48,184 nucleotides of DNA from an uncultured Eubacterium sp. (GTDB taxonomy: Bacteria; Bacillota; Clostridia; Lachnospirales; Lachnospiraceae): assembly GCA_948470065.1 (NCBI GenBank), contig CAOKNO010000012.1, positions 1 to 48,184 on the forward strand, written 5' to 3'. Made by a program: the position numbers and the translations under genes. The notes beneath the pieces are model-generated. The model saw only the letters and a program-made list of their open reading frames with translations. It ran no database searches and was not told the origin of the DNA. Of this stretch, positions 6,576 through 15,623 are shown piece after piece. Every line of letters starts with the position of its first letter. The stretch's first letter is position 1.

Positions 6576-8265
6576 AGGAAGCGCTTTCCTGCAGCATGCC
6601 TGTGAAAAATTTAATGACGGAGCGTATGCGGCGGCGTTAGAAGCATTTGCTGCGGCATATACCAGTGGATATGAACAAGAATTGATATTGAAAAATATTT
6701 ATGGCTGTTATATGGCGGGAAATGAAGAAACATTCCGGACAAGCTATGGAAAGAGGAAGACCGGAAGGGATATTCCTTATGATGAATGCACGTTGGATTT
6801 CGTTCCATACAGAGACGGGGAGTATTATATTTTTGATAAAGAGAAAAAAGAGTTTTGCGGGATATTTTCAGTAAAGGAACTAGAAGAGGCAGAGCCGGAT
6901 AAAGGTTTTGGGAGTATGGAGTTCAGCGCGGCCGCCGCGGTACTGAACCAGGATATCAGGGAACTGAAAGGTGTTTTAGCAGAAGCGCAGGGGCGGGACA
7001 TATATGCGGTTTGCCATGATATGGGAAGATGTATCTCTTTTTGGAAGATCCCGGAATTAAGCGGAGATTTAGAACATGTAAAATTGTTTCCCGGATATGA
7101 GGAACTTCAACGATATTTCCATATAAATACCTCGGTATATCTGCCCAGGGTATTTCATGGCGATGGAGAGGAGAGAAGCCGGTTAGCAGAAATATGGAAA
7201 GAAGAACACCAGTACAGGCTGACGCCCGAGGGGCGCAATACGGACAATGTGCTCCTTACAATCGCAATCCCCACGGCGCACCGCGGGAACCTGCTTTTAA
7301 AAAGGCTTGAGAACTTACTGGCGCTGCCTTTTGATGCAGAAATTGAAATTGCAGTTTCAAAAAACGGAAATGACATCTATGAGGAAGAATACAAAAGGGC
7401 TTCCCAAATAGAGGATGCAAGGCTTCATTACAGGGATAGGGGAGAACTTTTGGAACATGCATATTACAACTGGAATTATGTGGTGGAAATGTCATGCGGG
7501 AAATATGTAATGATTACATCAGATGAAGATGAAGTATTTACGGAAGCGTTGGAACATTATCTTAAGCTTTTAAGCAGCCATCCTGATTTGTGCCTGGTGA
7601 GGCCAAGGAGCACAGATTTGTATCGTGATATTGACAAAAGGGAATATGGAAAAAAGGGATGGGAAGCCTTTGATATTATGTTTTTAACACAATATCACTT
7701 TCCTGGAATGATTGTTAGACGAGAAGATTTCCTAAAAGCCGATTTGTTAAGTTTGGATAAGTATATGGACAATATATATTACAGATATTACCCGCATGAA
7801 TGGTGGTGGCTTGCGTTGAGCCGGTATGGGGACTGTATGAAGGAACCGGTCACTTTAAATGATGACAGCCACCCAGTGGATCGTCAGACGGAATGGGCGG
7901 CATGTGGAATAGAAGAGGCTTATATTCCTGAGTGGAAGCCATATCAATCCCGCATTGAGCAGTTTCAGGGACAAGCTGAACTGTTACAGTCAATTATAAA
8001 AATAGAGGATAAGGAAAAATTGGAGAAATATCTAAACCGCGCCATAGGCAAGGCGATGCTTTTATTTGATATTAATAAGAGTACGGACGGCAATCCAGAA
8101 GAATTTAAAATAATGCTGGATAAATTGGCAAATGTCTGTATCCAGACCATAGAGGAATCGTCTTTGGAGCTGATACAAAAAGAAAGGCAATTATGCTGTC
8201 TGGGGAACTGGATTGTTGAATTGCTGGGATTAGAAAAGCAAATCACAAAAAAGAATATAGGATAA
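6565..8265 (+). CDS. Glycosyltransferase family 2-like protein with N-terminal helical region
   Basis: A 566-residue protein. Residues about 225-340 form a GT-A/GT2 core: a VLLTIAIPTAHRG nucleotide-binding start, the AVSKNGND turn, and SDEDE near residue 318 in the place of the metal-binding DXD. The first 50 or so residues look like a TPR-like helical repeat. The C-terminal 120 residues are helical. The ATG at 6565 has AAGGAGG at 6552-6558 and overlaps maf by eleven bases. It probably adds a further sugar to the flagellin glycan; the substrate is unknown. Confidence 0.85.
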   Translation: MKNEGSAFLQHACEKFNDGAYAAALEAFAAAYTSGYEQELILKNIYGCYMAGNEETFRTSYGKRKTGRDIPYDECTLDFVPYRDGEYYIFDKEKKEFCGIFSVKELEEAEPDKGFGSMEFSAAAAVLNQDIRELKGVLAEAQGRDIYAVCHDMGRCISFWKIPELSGDLEHVKLFPGYEELQRYFHINTSVYLPRVFHGDGEERSRLAEIWKEEHQYRLTPEGRNTDNVLLTIAIPTAHRGNLLLKRLENLLALPFDAEIEIAVSKNGNDIYEEEYKRASQIEDARLHYRDRGELLEHAYYNWNYVVEMSCGKYVMITSDEDEVFTEALEHYLKLLSSHPDLCLVRPRSTDLYRDIDKREYGKKGWEAFDIMFLTQYHFPGMIVRREDFLKADLLSLDKYMDNIYYRYYPHEWWWLALSRYGDCMKEPVTLNDDSHPVDRQTEWAACGIEEAYIPEWKPYQSRIEQFQGQAELLQSIIKIEDKEKLEKYLNRAIGKAMLLFDINKSTDGNPEEFKIMLDKLANVCIQTIEESSLELIQKERQLCCLGNWIVELLGLEKQITKKNIG

Positions 8266-8391
8266 GATGATTTGTAATATGACTATCTGAATAAGATTTT
8301 TTGTCTGGATATTGAGATTTGCGCGGCATACGGGAGAAAAATGAGCGAAGATTAACATCAATAATTATTAAAGAATTGTGAAAGGAAAAGC

Positions 8392-9429
8392 ATGGCAAAG
8401 ATAACAACACGAAGCTTAAAGGATAACCGTACGGTACTACATGAAGCGGTTCCTCTTGACACCCCGTTTTTGTTAGGAATTTTCTTGGGGGATATCTGTA
8501 ATTTTAAATGTAAATACTGTATACAGTCCGCAGATGAAAACAGTCCAGAAAAACAGCAACTGGTAAAAAAATTTTTGGAATGGGAGCATTTCAAAAAAAT
8601 TGCAGATTCTGCGAAACAATTTCCAAATAAAATAAAGACGGTTCTGCTTACTAGTATCGGAGAGCCTCTCCTACATCCGCAGATTGTGGATATGGTTCAG
8701 TATATGAAGCGTATTGATTTGGCGGATAATTATGAAATAGTGACGAATGCTTCTATGCTGACGCCAGAATTAGGAAAAAATTTAGTGGATGCAGGCCTGA
8801 CAAGGCTGTGTATTTCCCTGCAGGGGATTACAGAGCAAAAGTATTTAGATGTATGTGGAGCCAATATTGATTATCAGGATTTTTATGATAATATAAAGGC
8901 ATTTTATTCCTACAGTAGGGGGAAATGCAGGCTACATGTCAAAACGGTAGATATTAGCCTGGATCCAGGGGAAGAACTGAAATTCATGGAAATGTACAGC
9001 CCATATTGCGACACGATTTATATCGATGAAGTCGCCCCTGTTTTTCAAGGCGTGGATTATAAAGGCGTTGTGCAGAATGTACAGGCATACAGTGAAGATA
9101 AGTATGAGAAGAATAAAGGCGTATGCTGCGGCTCTTTGTTCTATACATTATATACCTTGGCGGACGGAAGGGTTGCGCCATGCTGCGACCATCCGCAGCC
9201 AATGATATACGGAGATATAAGTAAAGCAGGCCTTGTGGAAATATGGAATTCAAAGAGAAGGAAAGACTTTTTGATACAGCATCTTACGCATAGGAGATGC
9301 GAGAATAAAATTTGCGCCCAATGCGCAGCGCCTCTGGTAAGGGAATTTGAGGAGGATGTTTTGGACGGGCAGGAAGAAAAAATTTTGAAGAAAATCTTAG
9401 AAGGGCAGATGCAAAATGCCGGAAAATAA
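8392..9429 (+). CDS. Radical SAM / SPASM-domain protein
   Basis: A 345-residue radical SAM enzyme. The CxxxCxxC cluster motif is CNFKCKYC near residue 40, within GDICNFKCKYCIQSADEN. A SPASM-type auxiliary Fe-S region follows at about 240-320, with cysteines in VAPCCDHPQP, CENKICAQC and others. Members of this group modify peptides or carbohydrates. In polysaccharide clusters they often catalyse dehydrogenation, epimerisation or aminosugar rearrangement. It shares one base with the pyruvyl transferase reading frame region and sits inside the flagellin glycan island, so a role in altering a glycan sugar or the flagellin itself is likely. The 126-base gap before it shows no clear terminator. Confidence 0.85.
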   Translation: MAKITTRSLKDNRTVLHEAVPLDTPFLLGIFLGDICNFKCKYCIQSADENSPEKQQLVKKFLEWEHFKKIADSAKQFPNKIKTVLLTSIGEPLLHPQIVDMVQYMKRIDLADNYEIVTNASMLTPELGKNLVDAGLTRLCISLQGITEQKYLDVCGANIDYQDFYDNIKAFYSYSRGKCRLHVKTVDISLDPGEELKFMEMYSPYCDTIYIDEVAPVFQGVDYKGVVQNVQAYSEDKYEKNKGVCCGSLFYTLYTLADGRVAPCCDHPQPMIYGDISKAGLVEIWNSKRRKDFLIQHLTHRRCENKICAQCAAPLVREFEEDVLDGQEEKILKKILEGQMQNAGK

Positions 9430-9446
9430 TGTGGAGGCAGTTGGAA

Positions 9447-10724
9447 ATGAGTTTGGCGAATACTATCTTTTCAGGCGGTCGGGAAGGCAGAAGGTATGCT
9501 GTCATTAAATTTGCAGGGAAAGAACGCAACAATTTAGGAGATCAGTTTTTAGTGCAGACAAGCAGGACGTTGCTGAATTTAGCAGGTATTCCTGATGAAG
9601 ATATTCTAGAAATTGATTATGAGGATCTGCCAACATGGGAATCACGGCGGGGAGACCATGTTTTATTGTTAGTTACGTTTCCGTTTTTAAGAAACGCTAA
9701 AATAAACCAGCTTTTTTCAGAATATATTGATCCGATATTTATAGGTTTTTTTTGGGCTGACCATGTGCTGACGGACGATGAAACAGCGTATTTAAAAAAA
9801 TTCGAGCCGATAGGATGCCGGGACGAATATACCTATCATACGATGAAAAAATATGGCGTTAAAGCATGGCTGAACGGTTGCTCAACGATTGTGAATGAAT
9901 ATAAGAATATTAAGGTGGGTGACAAACGGGAATTATTCCTTGTTGATGTTCCGGAAAATATCGTAGAGAAATTTCCACCGCATACTATACAGGGTGCGAA
10001 GTCAGCTACACAGATGATAGGGAAAGACGGGCTCAATGGCGAGACGCCTATGTCATTTATGAAGAAACGATATGAGCGGTATGCCAAAGAAGCGTGCAGG
10101 GTAGTTACGACAAAACTGCATTGCGCAATGGCATGTTTATGCATGGGGATCCCAACAATTGTCGTCCAAAATACAAAGCGCCTGCCAGTAAGGATGGCAT
10201 GGCTGGAAAAATTGCTGCCGGTATATACGGTGGATGAATTATCAGAGATTGATTGGGATTGCGGTGCAGGGGATATCTCATATATCAAAAAAGCAGTTGC
10301 CGAAAATGCCGTGAACCTTATAAAAACGCCTTATGTGTATCATCCGCTTATGGATCGGATCACAGAATATTATCTGGACAGGGATCGGAAGGAATATTTT
10401 GTAGAGGGATATACAAGCGCTGTAGAATATATAAAAGATAATTTTAATCCGGAGGAAGAGACACAGTATGCTTTTTGGGGGATTACAATTTTTACGGATA
10501 TGCTGCAGCGTTATATTAAAGAGAATTATCCTCATGCCGTCTTAGCAGATGTGTTTGATAAATATAAAACAGGAGAGTATGCAGGGGTAGGGATACGGCC
10601 GATTTCAAATACGGACGCCTGTTTGGAAAATGTTCATTTATTTGTTACAGCGGAGAACGCAGTAGCTGAAGCAGAAGATTTTATCAGGGAAAATGAGTTA
10701 AAAAAATATCATTTGATCGTTTAG
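9447..10724 (+). CDS. Polysaccharide pyruvyl transferase family protein
   Basis: A 425-residue protein of the polysaccharide pyruvyl transferase (CsaB/WcaK) fold. The N-terminal half has NNLGDQFLVQTS, the family's glycine-rich entry motif, and IGCRDEYTYHTMKKYG, the conserved RDxxT segment. The second half holds VVTTKLHCAMACLCMGIPT, matching the family's S/T-x-R/K-L-H motif. The enzymes usually add a pyruvate ketal from PEP to a sugar hydroxyl. I prefer ATG 9447, which has GGAGG at 9433-9437, over ATG 9429, which overlaps the previous stop and lacks a good site. The C-terminal 130 residues look like a Rossmann-type region beyond the normal family length, so substrate and chemistry may differ. 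Confidence 0.85.
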   Translation: MSLANTIFSGGREGRRYAVIKFAGKERNNLGDQFLVQTSRTLLNLAGIPDEDILEIDYEDLPTWESRRGDHVLLLVTFPFLRNAKINQLFSEYIDPIFIGFFWADHVLTDDETAYLKKFEPIGCRDEYTYHTMKKYGVKAWLNGCSTIVNEYKNIKVGDKRELFLVDVPENIVEKFPPHTIQGAKSATQMIGKDGLNGETPMSFMKKRYERYAKEACRVVTTKLHCAMACLCMGIPTIVVQNTKRLPVRMAWLEKLLPVYTVDELSEIDWDCGAGDISYIKKAVAENAVNLIKTPYVYHPLMDRITEYYLDRDRKEYFVEGYTSAVEYIKDNFNPEEETQYAFWGITIFTDMLQRYIKENYPHAVLADVFDKYKTGEYAGVGIRPISNTDACLENVHLFVTAENAVAEAEDFIRENELKKYHLIV

Positions 10725-10781
10725 GCAACGATAGGATATCCATGTCATGGAAAAATTATAAACGGGCAAAGGAGTAAGCAA

Positions 10782-12608
10782 ATGAAGATGCGGGTAGCGG
10801 ATTATGTAGCGCAGTTTTGTGTGGAGAAAGGAATTACAGACGTATTTTCCGTAGTGGGCGGCGGCTCTATGTTTTTAAATGACGCGCTGGGGCATCGGGC
10901 AGGGATCCATTGTATCTATAACCATCACGAACAGGCCAGCGCAATGGCTGCGGAAGCGTATTATAAATATAAAGGGAAAATGCCCCTTGTCTGCGTAACC
11001 ACTGGGCCGGGCGGCACAAATACCATTACCGGCCTGCTGGGGGCATGGCAGGACAGCATCCCGCTGTTTGTCATATCCGGGCAGGTGCGTTATGAGACTA
11101 CCGTAAGGAGCACAGGGCTAAGCTTACGGCAGTTTGGCGGGCAGGAGCATCAGATCATCGGGACTGTGGGAAATGTGACGAAGTATGCAAAAATGGTCGT
11201 AGACCCGCTGGATATCAGGTATGAATTGGAAAAGGCTTATGATATTGCAATGAGTGGCAGGCGCGGGCCTGTATGGCTGGATATCCCCCTGAATGTGCAG
11301 GGCGCAGAAATAGATACGGATTTATTGCAGGGATATGGAAGGCCGGAAGACGGGCAGGATGTCGCGGGGTATGCGGATATCATCATGGGAGAATTAGCGA
11401 AGGCGCGGCGGCCCCTTATGGTAGCCGGCTCTGCAGTCAGGACAGTAGGGAAAGCGAAGGAATTTCTAGCGCTGGCAAAAAGATGGGATATCCCGGTTAC
11501 TTATCCGTTAAACGTTCCTGATATGATAAGCGCAGGGGACAAAAGGGCTGTCGGATGTTTTGGCGGAGTTGGGAACCGCGCGGCTAATTTTGCCGTGCAG
11601 AATGCAGATCTTTTGATTGTGTTCGGATGCCGTATGGCTTTTGCGCATATCGGGTTCCATTATCAGGCATTTTCTCCAACTTCTAAAAAGATAACAATAG
11701 ATATTGATGGTGCGGAACAGGAAAAACCGACGATGAAAAGGGACATTAAAGTTACCGCCGACGTAGGGAGGGTAATTGACGAATTGCTGGAACGCGATAC
11801 ATCACTATTGCCAGATTATACAAAATGGAAGACATACTGTTCTGGGTTAAAAGAAAAATACCCGGTTTTCCAAAAGCATCATAAAACCAGCACGGACAAT
11901 AGGGTCAACCCTTATTACATTGCGAAAGAATTATTGGACAGGATGGATGAAGATGGGATTATCGTTTTAGGGAATAGCAGCGGATTGGATCCGATCCTTC
12001 AGATGGGGATAGGGAAGCAAGGGGACAGGATTATTTTAAACTGCAACTGCGGCTCCATGGGATATTGCCTGCCTGGGGGGATAGGGGCGGCTGCCGCGTC
12101 CGGGAAACGGGTGGTTGTTTATACCGGAGATGGATGCATCCAAATGAACATACAGGAGCTGCAGACCATTGTACATAATAAGCTTCCAGTCAAAATCATG
12201 ATATTGAACAATGGCGGCTATGGGGGAGTGGCGGCCACGCAGGACAATTTTTTTGAGGGAAGGCACAGTGGCTGTACGGAGGGATCTGGAATCAGTATGC
12301 CCGATTTTGAGAAGATTGCTTATGCCTACGGCTTTCCTTTTTTTCGGATAAAAACACATGATGACGTAGCAGAAGTGTTGGACGGCTTATTATCCGATGA
12401 CAAGCCTGCGATATGCGAAGTCCTGCAGGATATGTCACAGAGGATTGAGCCTTGCGTGTCAAGCAGGAAGCTGGAAGACGGGACAATTGTGTCGACTGGG
12501 ATTGACGATATGTATCCATTTTTGGATATAGGGGAATATGAGAGCAATCAGTATGATAGCTGGGAAAAAAGGATTTACGGTGAAAATAGCCAGAATACAG
12601 GAGAGTAG
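10782..12608 (+). CDS. ThDP-dependent enzyme, acetolactate synthase (IlvB/YerE)-like
   Basis: A 608-residue thiamine-diphosphate enzyme with the three-domain acetohydroxyacid synthase layout. The catalytic Glu is in YNHHEQASAMAAEAY near residue 47. The central domain lies around 190-330. The C-terminal ThDP motif begins GDGCIQMN and ends MILNN, about residues 448-478. AAAGGAG precedes the start by seven bases. In sugar clusters such proteins (for example YerE of yersiniose synthesis) transfer a two-carbon acetyl unit from pyruvate to a keto-sugar nucleotide, giving branched-chain sugars. The next gene, pseB, makes exactly such a 4-keto-6-deoxy nucleotide sugar. No ilvN or ilvC is nearby, which argues against a role in valine synthesis. 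Confidence 0.87.
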   Translation: MKMRVADYVAQFCVEKGITDVFSVVGGGSMFLNDALGHRAGIHCIYNHHEQASAMAAEAYYKYKGKMPLVCVTTGPGGTNTITGLLGAWQDSIPLFVISGQVRYETTVRSTGLSLRQFGGQEHQIIGTVGNVTKYAKMVVDPLDIRYELEKAYDIAMSGRRGPVWLDIPLNVQGAEIDTDLLQGYGRPEDGQDVAGYADIIMGELAKARRPLMVAGSAVRTVGKAKEFLALAKRWDIPVTYPLNVPDMISAGDKRAVGCFGGVGNRAANFAVQNADLLIVFGCRMAFAHIGFHYQAFSPTSKKITIDIDGAEQEKPTMKRDIKVTADVGRVIDELLERDTSLLPDYTKWKTYCSGLKEKYPVFQKHHKTSTDNRVNPYYIAKELLDRMDEDGIIVLGNSSGLDPILQMGIGKQGDRIILNCNCGSMGYCLPGGIGAAAASGKRVVVYTGDGCIQMNIQELQTIVHNKLPVKIMILNNGGYGGVAATQDNFFEGRHSGCTEGSGISMPDFEKIAYAYGFPFFRIKTHDDVAEVLDGLLSDDKPAICEVLQDMSQRIEPCVSSRKLEDGTIVSTGIDDMYPFLDIGEYESNQYDSWEKRIYGENSQNTGE

Positions 12609-12613
12609 GTAGA

Positions 12614-13597
12614 ATGTTAAATAACAAAGCCATTTTAATTACAGGCGGGACAGGGTCGTTCGGGCATCATTTTGTGGATTATGTTTTAAAGCATTACCAG
12701 CCTGCAAAGATCATTATTTATTCAAGGGATGAGTACAAGCAGTTTGTCATGAATAATGAATACGGCCGGTATAAAGACATACTGCGGTTTTTCATTGGGG
12801 ATGTCCGTGATGAAGACAGGATGCAGATGGCGATGCGGGGCGTGGATTATGTCATCCATGCGGCGGCGTTAAAACAGGTTCCGGCGTGTGAATACAACCC
12901 AAATGAAGCGGTTAAAACAAATGTAATGGGGGCGATGAATGTAATCAACGCTTCCTTAAAGGCAGGCGTGAAAAAGGTTATCGCGCTGTCCACAGACAAG
13001 GCGGTAAACCCCATTAACCTCTATGGGGGGACAAAACTTGTATCAGATAAACTGTTTGCCGCCGCCAATGCTTATTCCGGCGGGGAAGGCGCCGTCTTTG
13101 CCGTCGTACGTTATGGGAATGTGGCAGGAAGCCGGGGATCGGTTATCCCTTTTTTCCAGAAGATTATAGACGAGGGAGGAAGGGAGCTTCCGATTACGGA
13201 TTACAGGATGACGCGTTTCTGGATCAGCCTGGAAGAGGGTGTGAGGCTGGTAATCAAAGCATTAAACGATGCGCGGGGAGGGGAAACATTTATTTCTAAA
13301 ATACCTTCCTTTAAAATTGTTGATCTGGCGAAAGCAATGTTGCCGGAATGCAGTATGCCAGAAGTCGGGATCCGGGAAGGGGAGAAGCTCCATGAGGTTA
13401 TGGTGACGCGGGAAGATTCCATGCATACCTATGAGTATGAGAAGCACTATATTGTATATCCACATTATGACTGGTGGAGCAAAAAAGACGTCCTGCCAGG
13501 CGGGAAGAAGGTAGAAGACGGGTTCGAATACAGTTCCGGGACAAATACGGAATGGCTAAGCATAGAGGATATCCGGGATCTGTTAAGGAAACGCTGA
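12614..13597 (+). CDS. pseB: UDP-N-acetylglucosamine 4,6-dehydratase (inverting), PseB
   Basis: A 327-residue extended SDR of the PseB/FlaA1 group. It has the NAD motif TGGTGSFG (residues 10-17), the sugar-nucleotide dehydratase motif STDKAVNP and the YxxxK catalytic pair in NLYGGTK. Family enzymes convert UDP-GlcNAc to UDP-4-keto-6-deoxy-AltNAc, the first step to pseudaminic acid. Length and the DEYKQ segment after the second beta strand fit PseB. It begins six bases after the ThDP enzyme stop, so the two are co-transcribed. The keto product may go to the class-III aminotransferase downstream or be branched by the ThDP enzyme. Confidence 0.93.
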   Translation: MLNNKAILITGGTGSFGHHFVDYVLKHYQPAKIIIYSRDEYKQFVMNNEYGRYKDILRFFIGDVRDEDRMQMAMRGVDYVIHAAALKQVPACEYNPNEAVKTNVMGAMNVINASLKAGVKKVIALSTDKAVNPINLYGGTKLVSDKLFAAANAYSGGEGAVFAVVRYGNVAGSRGSVIPFFQKIIDEGGRELPITDYRMTRFWISLEEGVRLVIKALNDARGGETFISKIPSFKIVDLAKAMLPECSMPEVGIREGEKLHEVMVTREDSMHTYEYEKHYIVYPHYDWWSKKDVLPGGKKVEDGFEYSSGTNTEWLSIEDIRDLLRKR

Positions 13598-13674
13598 TGG
13601 AACCGGTAGAAGCTTGCGGTTGACGGCGGCGTACCTGTAAGGGACAAAAAGTATATGGAAGCGAGGTGGCGGGG

Positions 13675-14568
13675 ATGGAATTATGTCTTGGGACCGTGCA
13701 GTTTGGGATGGACTACGGGATAGCAGGACAGAAGAAGCCGTCGGTGCAGGAAGCTGTCGGCATGCTAGACTATGCAGTCCAAAATGGGATCCGGACGGTT
13801 GATACGGCAAGCGCTTATGGCGTGGCGGAAGATGTGGTAGGCAGGTTTTTGGGCAAGAAGACAGTTGCAAGGGATAAATTATCCCTTGTGTCAAAATTAA
13901 AGCCGAACCTGTTGGATGGGGTGGATGCATCCCGCTATTATGACGTGATGAAATCAAATCTGGTTTCCTCGTTACGGCGTCTGGGGACAGATTATCTGGA
14001 CGGTTTCCTGCTCCACAGTTCAAGGTATATTTTTAACGACAGGATGATAGAGGCATTGGGCAGGCTCCAGAAGGAAGGCTATGCAAAACATGTGGGGGTA
14101 TCTGTTTACGAGCCGGAAGAGGCAATGAAATGCATTGAGCGGGAGGATGTGGATTTCATGCAGCTTCCGTTCAGCATTTTCGACCAGAGGATGTTAAAGG
14201 GAAGGGTGTTCCAGGCGGCGGAAGGGACCGGCATGAAGATACATTCCAGAAGCGCGTTCCTTCAAGGGCTGATCCTGATGGAAGAGGGAGATGTGCCGCC
14301 GTATTTGGAAAAGGCAAAGCCGATACTCAGAAAAACAGACGGGCTGTGCAGGGAATTTGGTATACCAAGGATTGCCCTTGCCATGGGCTTTGTGAAAAGA
14401 CAGGGCGCAATTAGCCGCCTGGTGTTTGGGGTGGATAACCTAGCGCAGCTAAAAGAAGATATAAAATGTTTTGAGGATGATATCCCAGCAGGGATTTTAG
14501 AAGAAATCGGCAGGCAGTTTACAGATATTGAGACGGATATCGTAATGCCCAGCTTATGGAAGAAATAG
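13675..14568 (+). CDS. Aldo/keto reductase family protein
   Basis: A 297-residue TIM-barrel aldo/keto reductase. The catalytic tetrad is visible as Asp in TVDTA, Tyr in SAYG, Lys in SKLKP and His in FLLHS. The C-terminal NADPH-binding segment is around RLVFGVDNLAQL. I choose ATG 13675 because GAGG at 13663-13666 is better spaced for it than for the in-frame GTG at 13666. AKRs of this type recur in nonulosonic-acid and deoxysugar clusters, sometimes beside SpsF cytidylyltransferases. A keto-sugar reduction step is likely. The exact substrate is unknown. Confidence 0.88.
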   Translation: MELCLGTVQFGMDYGIAGQKKPSVQEAVGMLDYAVQNGIRTVDTASAYGVAEDVVGRFLGKKTVARDKLSLVSKLKPNLLDGVDASRYYDVMKSNLVSSLRRLGTDYLDGFLLHSSRYIFNDRMIEALGRLQKEGYAKHVGVSVYEPEEAMKCIEREDVDFMQLPFSIFDQRMLKGRVFQAAEGTGMKIHSRSAFLQGLILMEEGDVPPYLEKAKPILRKTDGLCREFGIPRIALAMGFVKRQGAISRLVFGVDNLAQLKEDIKCFEDDIPAGILEEIGRQFTDIETDIVMPSLWKK

Positions 14569-14581
14569 GGAGGGAATGTGC

Positions 14582-14846
14582 ATGGCGGAGGAATGTGAAA
14601 AAGAGATGATCTTGCAGGGCGAAGGCGACGCATGGTTTCAGAGGAATAAAAAATATCCACAGCAGGGGTCTGCCAACCTATAAGCTTGACATATCGGGTC
14701 TGTTCTGCGCGAACCCGCAGTATACGTTGATTGAGAAAAGGTCATTTTCCTATGAGGGGGAGACATTTTGCGCCGATATCCAGGAAAGGCTTGCGCTGCA
14801 TGTGTTCTATAAAGAGAAAATAGAGGAAGGATATATACCAGCATGA
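14582..14846 (+). pseudogene. Remnant of a deleted gene, possibly a SAM methyltransferase
   Basis: From ATG 14582 a frame encodes MAEECEKEMILQGEGDAWFQ and then RNKKY before stopping at 14683. This resembles the opening of small class-I methyltransferases in glycan clusters. A second frame, shifted by one, runs from about 14670 to the TGA at 14844-14846 and encodes a well-formed C-terminus including LDISGLFCANPQYTLIEKRS and ALHVFYK. The two pieces look like the ends of one gene whose middle was lost by a frame-shifting deletion. The final TGA still overlaps the next ATG (ATGA), as an intact coupled gene would. Family assignment is tentative; the decay is well supported. Confidence 0.55.
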
Positions 14847-15610
14847 AATATTTAGCATTGATTCAGGCACGTTGTGGTTCAAGCAGGCTGCCAAATAAAG
14901 TGATGAAGGATCTTGCAGGAAAGACAGATATAGAATGGGTGGTTGAAAGGGTAAAAAGAAGCGTGCATGTAGATGAAGTTATGGTAATTACATCGATTGA
15001 AAAGGATAACTTACCGCTAATTGCATTATGTGCTGGTTTGGGTATAAGAGTGTCCGTAGGTTCGGAAAACGACGTCCTGGATCGCTATTATCAGACGGCA
15101 AAGCTTCTGCAGCCAGAATACATAATCCGCGTTACGGCTGACTGCCCCCTTTATGACTGGCGGTATTTGGATATGGCCATAGGACAGCTAGAAGCAGGAA
15201 CGGATTATATGGGTCAGATGGAAGAGGGCTTCCCAGATGGGCTGGATATTGAGATTATAAAATTTTCAGCGTTAAAGGAATCCTGGGAGCGGGCAAAGTT
15301 AACGTCAGAGAGAGAGCATGTGACACAATATATCAGGAAACATCCAGATAAATTTAAGCTGCAAAATTTAGAGTGCCCAATCCAGGGGATTGCTGATCAA
15401 AGATGGACATTGGATGAGGAAGGAGATTATAGATTAATCGCCGAAATATACCGTTATTTTATCCGGCAGGGAAAGGAGGATTTTGTTACGGAAGATATCT
15501 TAGGCTTTTTGAAGCAGAATCCGGAAATCGAAGATATAAATAAAAAATATATAAGGAACGAAGGGCTAAAAAAGTCTATTGCTGAGGATAAAATAGCAGT
15601 TATTGTATAA
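14843..15610 (+). CDS. spsF: SpsF/NeuA-like cytidylyltransferase
   Basis: A 255-residue nucleotidyltransferase of the SpsF / acylneuraminate cytidylyltransferase group. It opens with LIQARCGSSRLPNKVM, the NTP-binding loop of CMP-sugar synthetases. VTADCPLYD carries the metal-binding Asp. The RERHVT-like ending segment appears here as SEREHVTQYI. Such enzymes activate nonulosonic acids as CMP donors for Maf. The ATG overlaps the stop of the decayed upstream gene, and the aminotransferase follows 13 bases later. It most likely serves as the PseF step for the product of the NeuB-family synthase encoded two genes downstream. Confidence 0.88.
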   Translation: MKYLALIQARCGSSRLPNKVMKDLAGKTDIEWVVERVKRSVHVDEVMVITSIEKDNLPLIALCAGLGIRVSVGSENDVLDRYYQTAKLLQPEYIIRVTADCPLYDWRYLDMAIGQLEAGTDYMGQMEEGFPDGLDIEIIKFSALKESWERAKLTSEREHVTQYIRKHPDKFKLQNLECPIQGIADQRWTLDEEGDYRLIAEIYRYFIRQGKEDFVTEDILGFLKQNPEIEDINKKYIRNEGLKKSIAEDKIAVIV

Positions 15611-15623
15611 GAAGGGAATAGGA

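Noticed and set aside
9429-9447. Earlier ATG for the pyruvyl transferase
   Set aside because: It overlaps the previous stop codon by one base and lacks a ribosome binding site, whereas ATG 9447 has GGAGG correctly placed.
10782-12608. Ordinary acetolactate synthase for valine/isoleucine synthesis
   Set aside because: No ilvN, ilvC or ilvD is adjacent, and the gene is embedded between glycan genes and coupled to pseB, although the enzyme family is the same.
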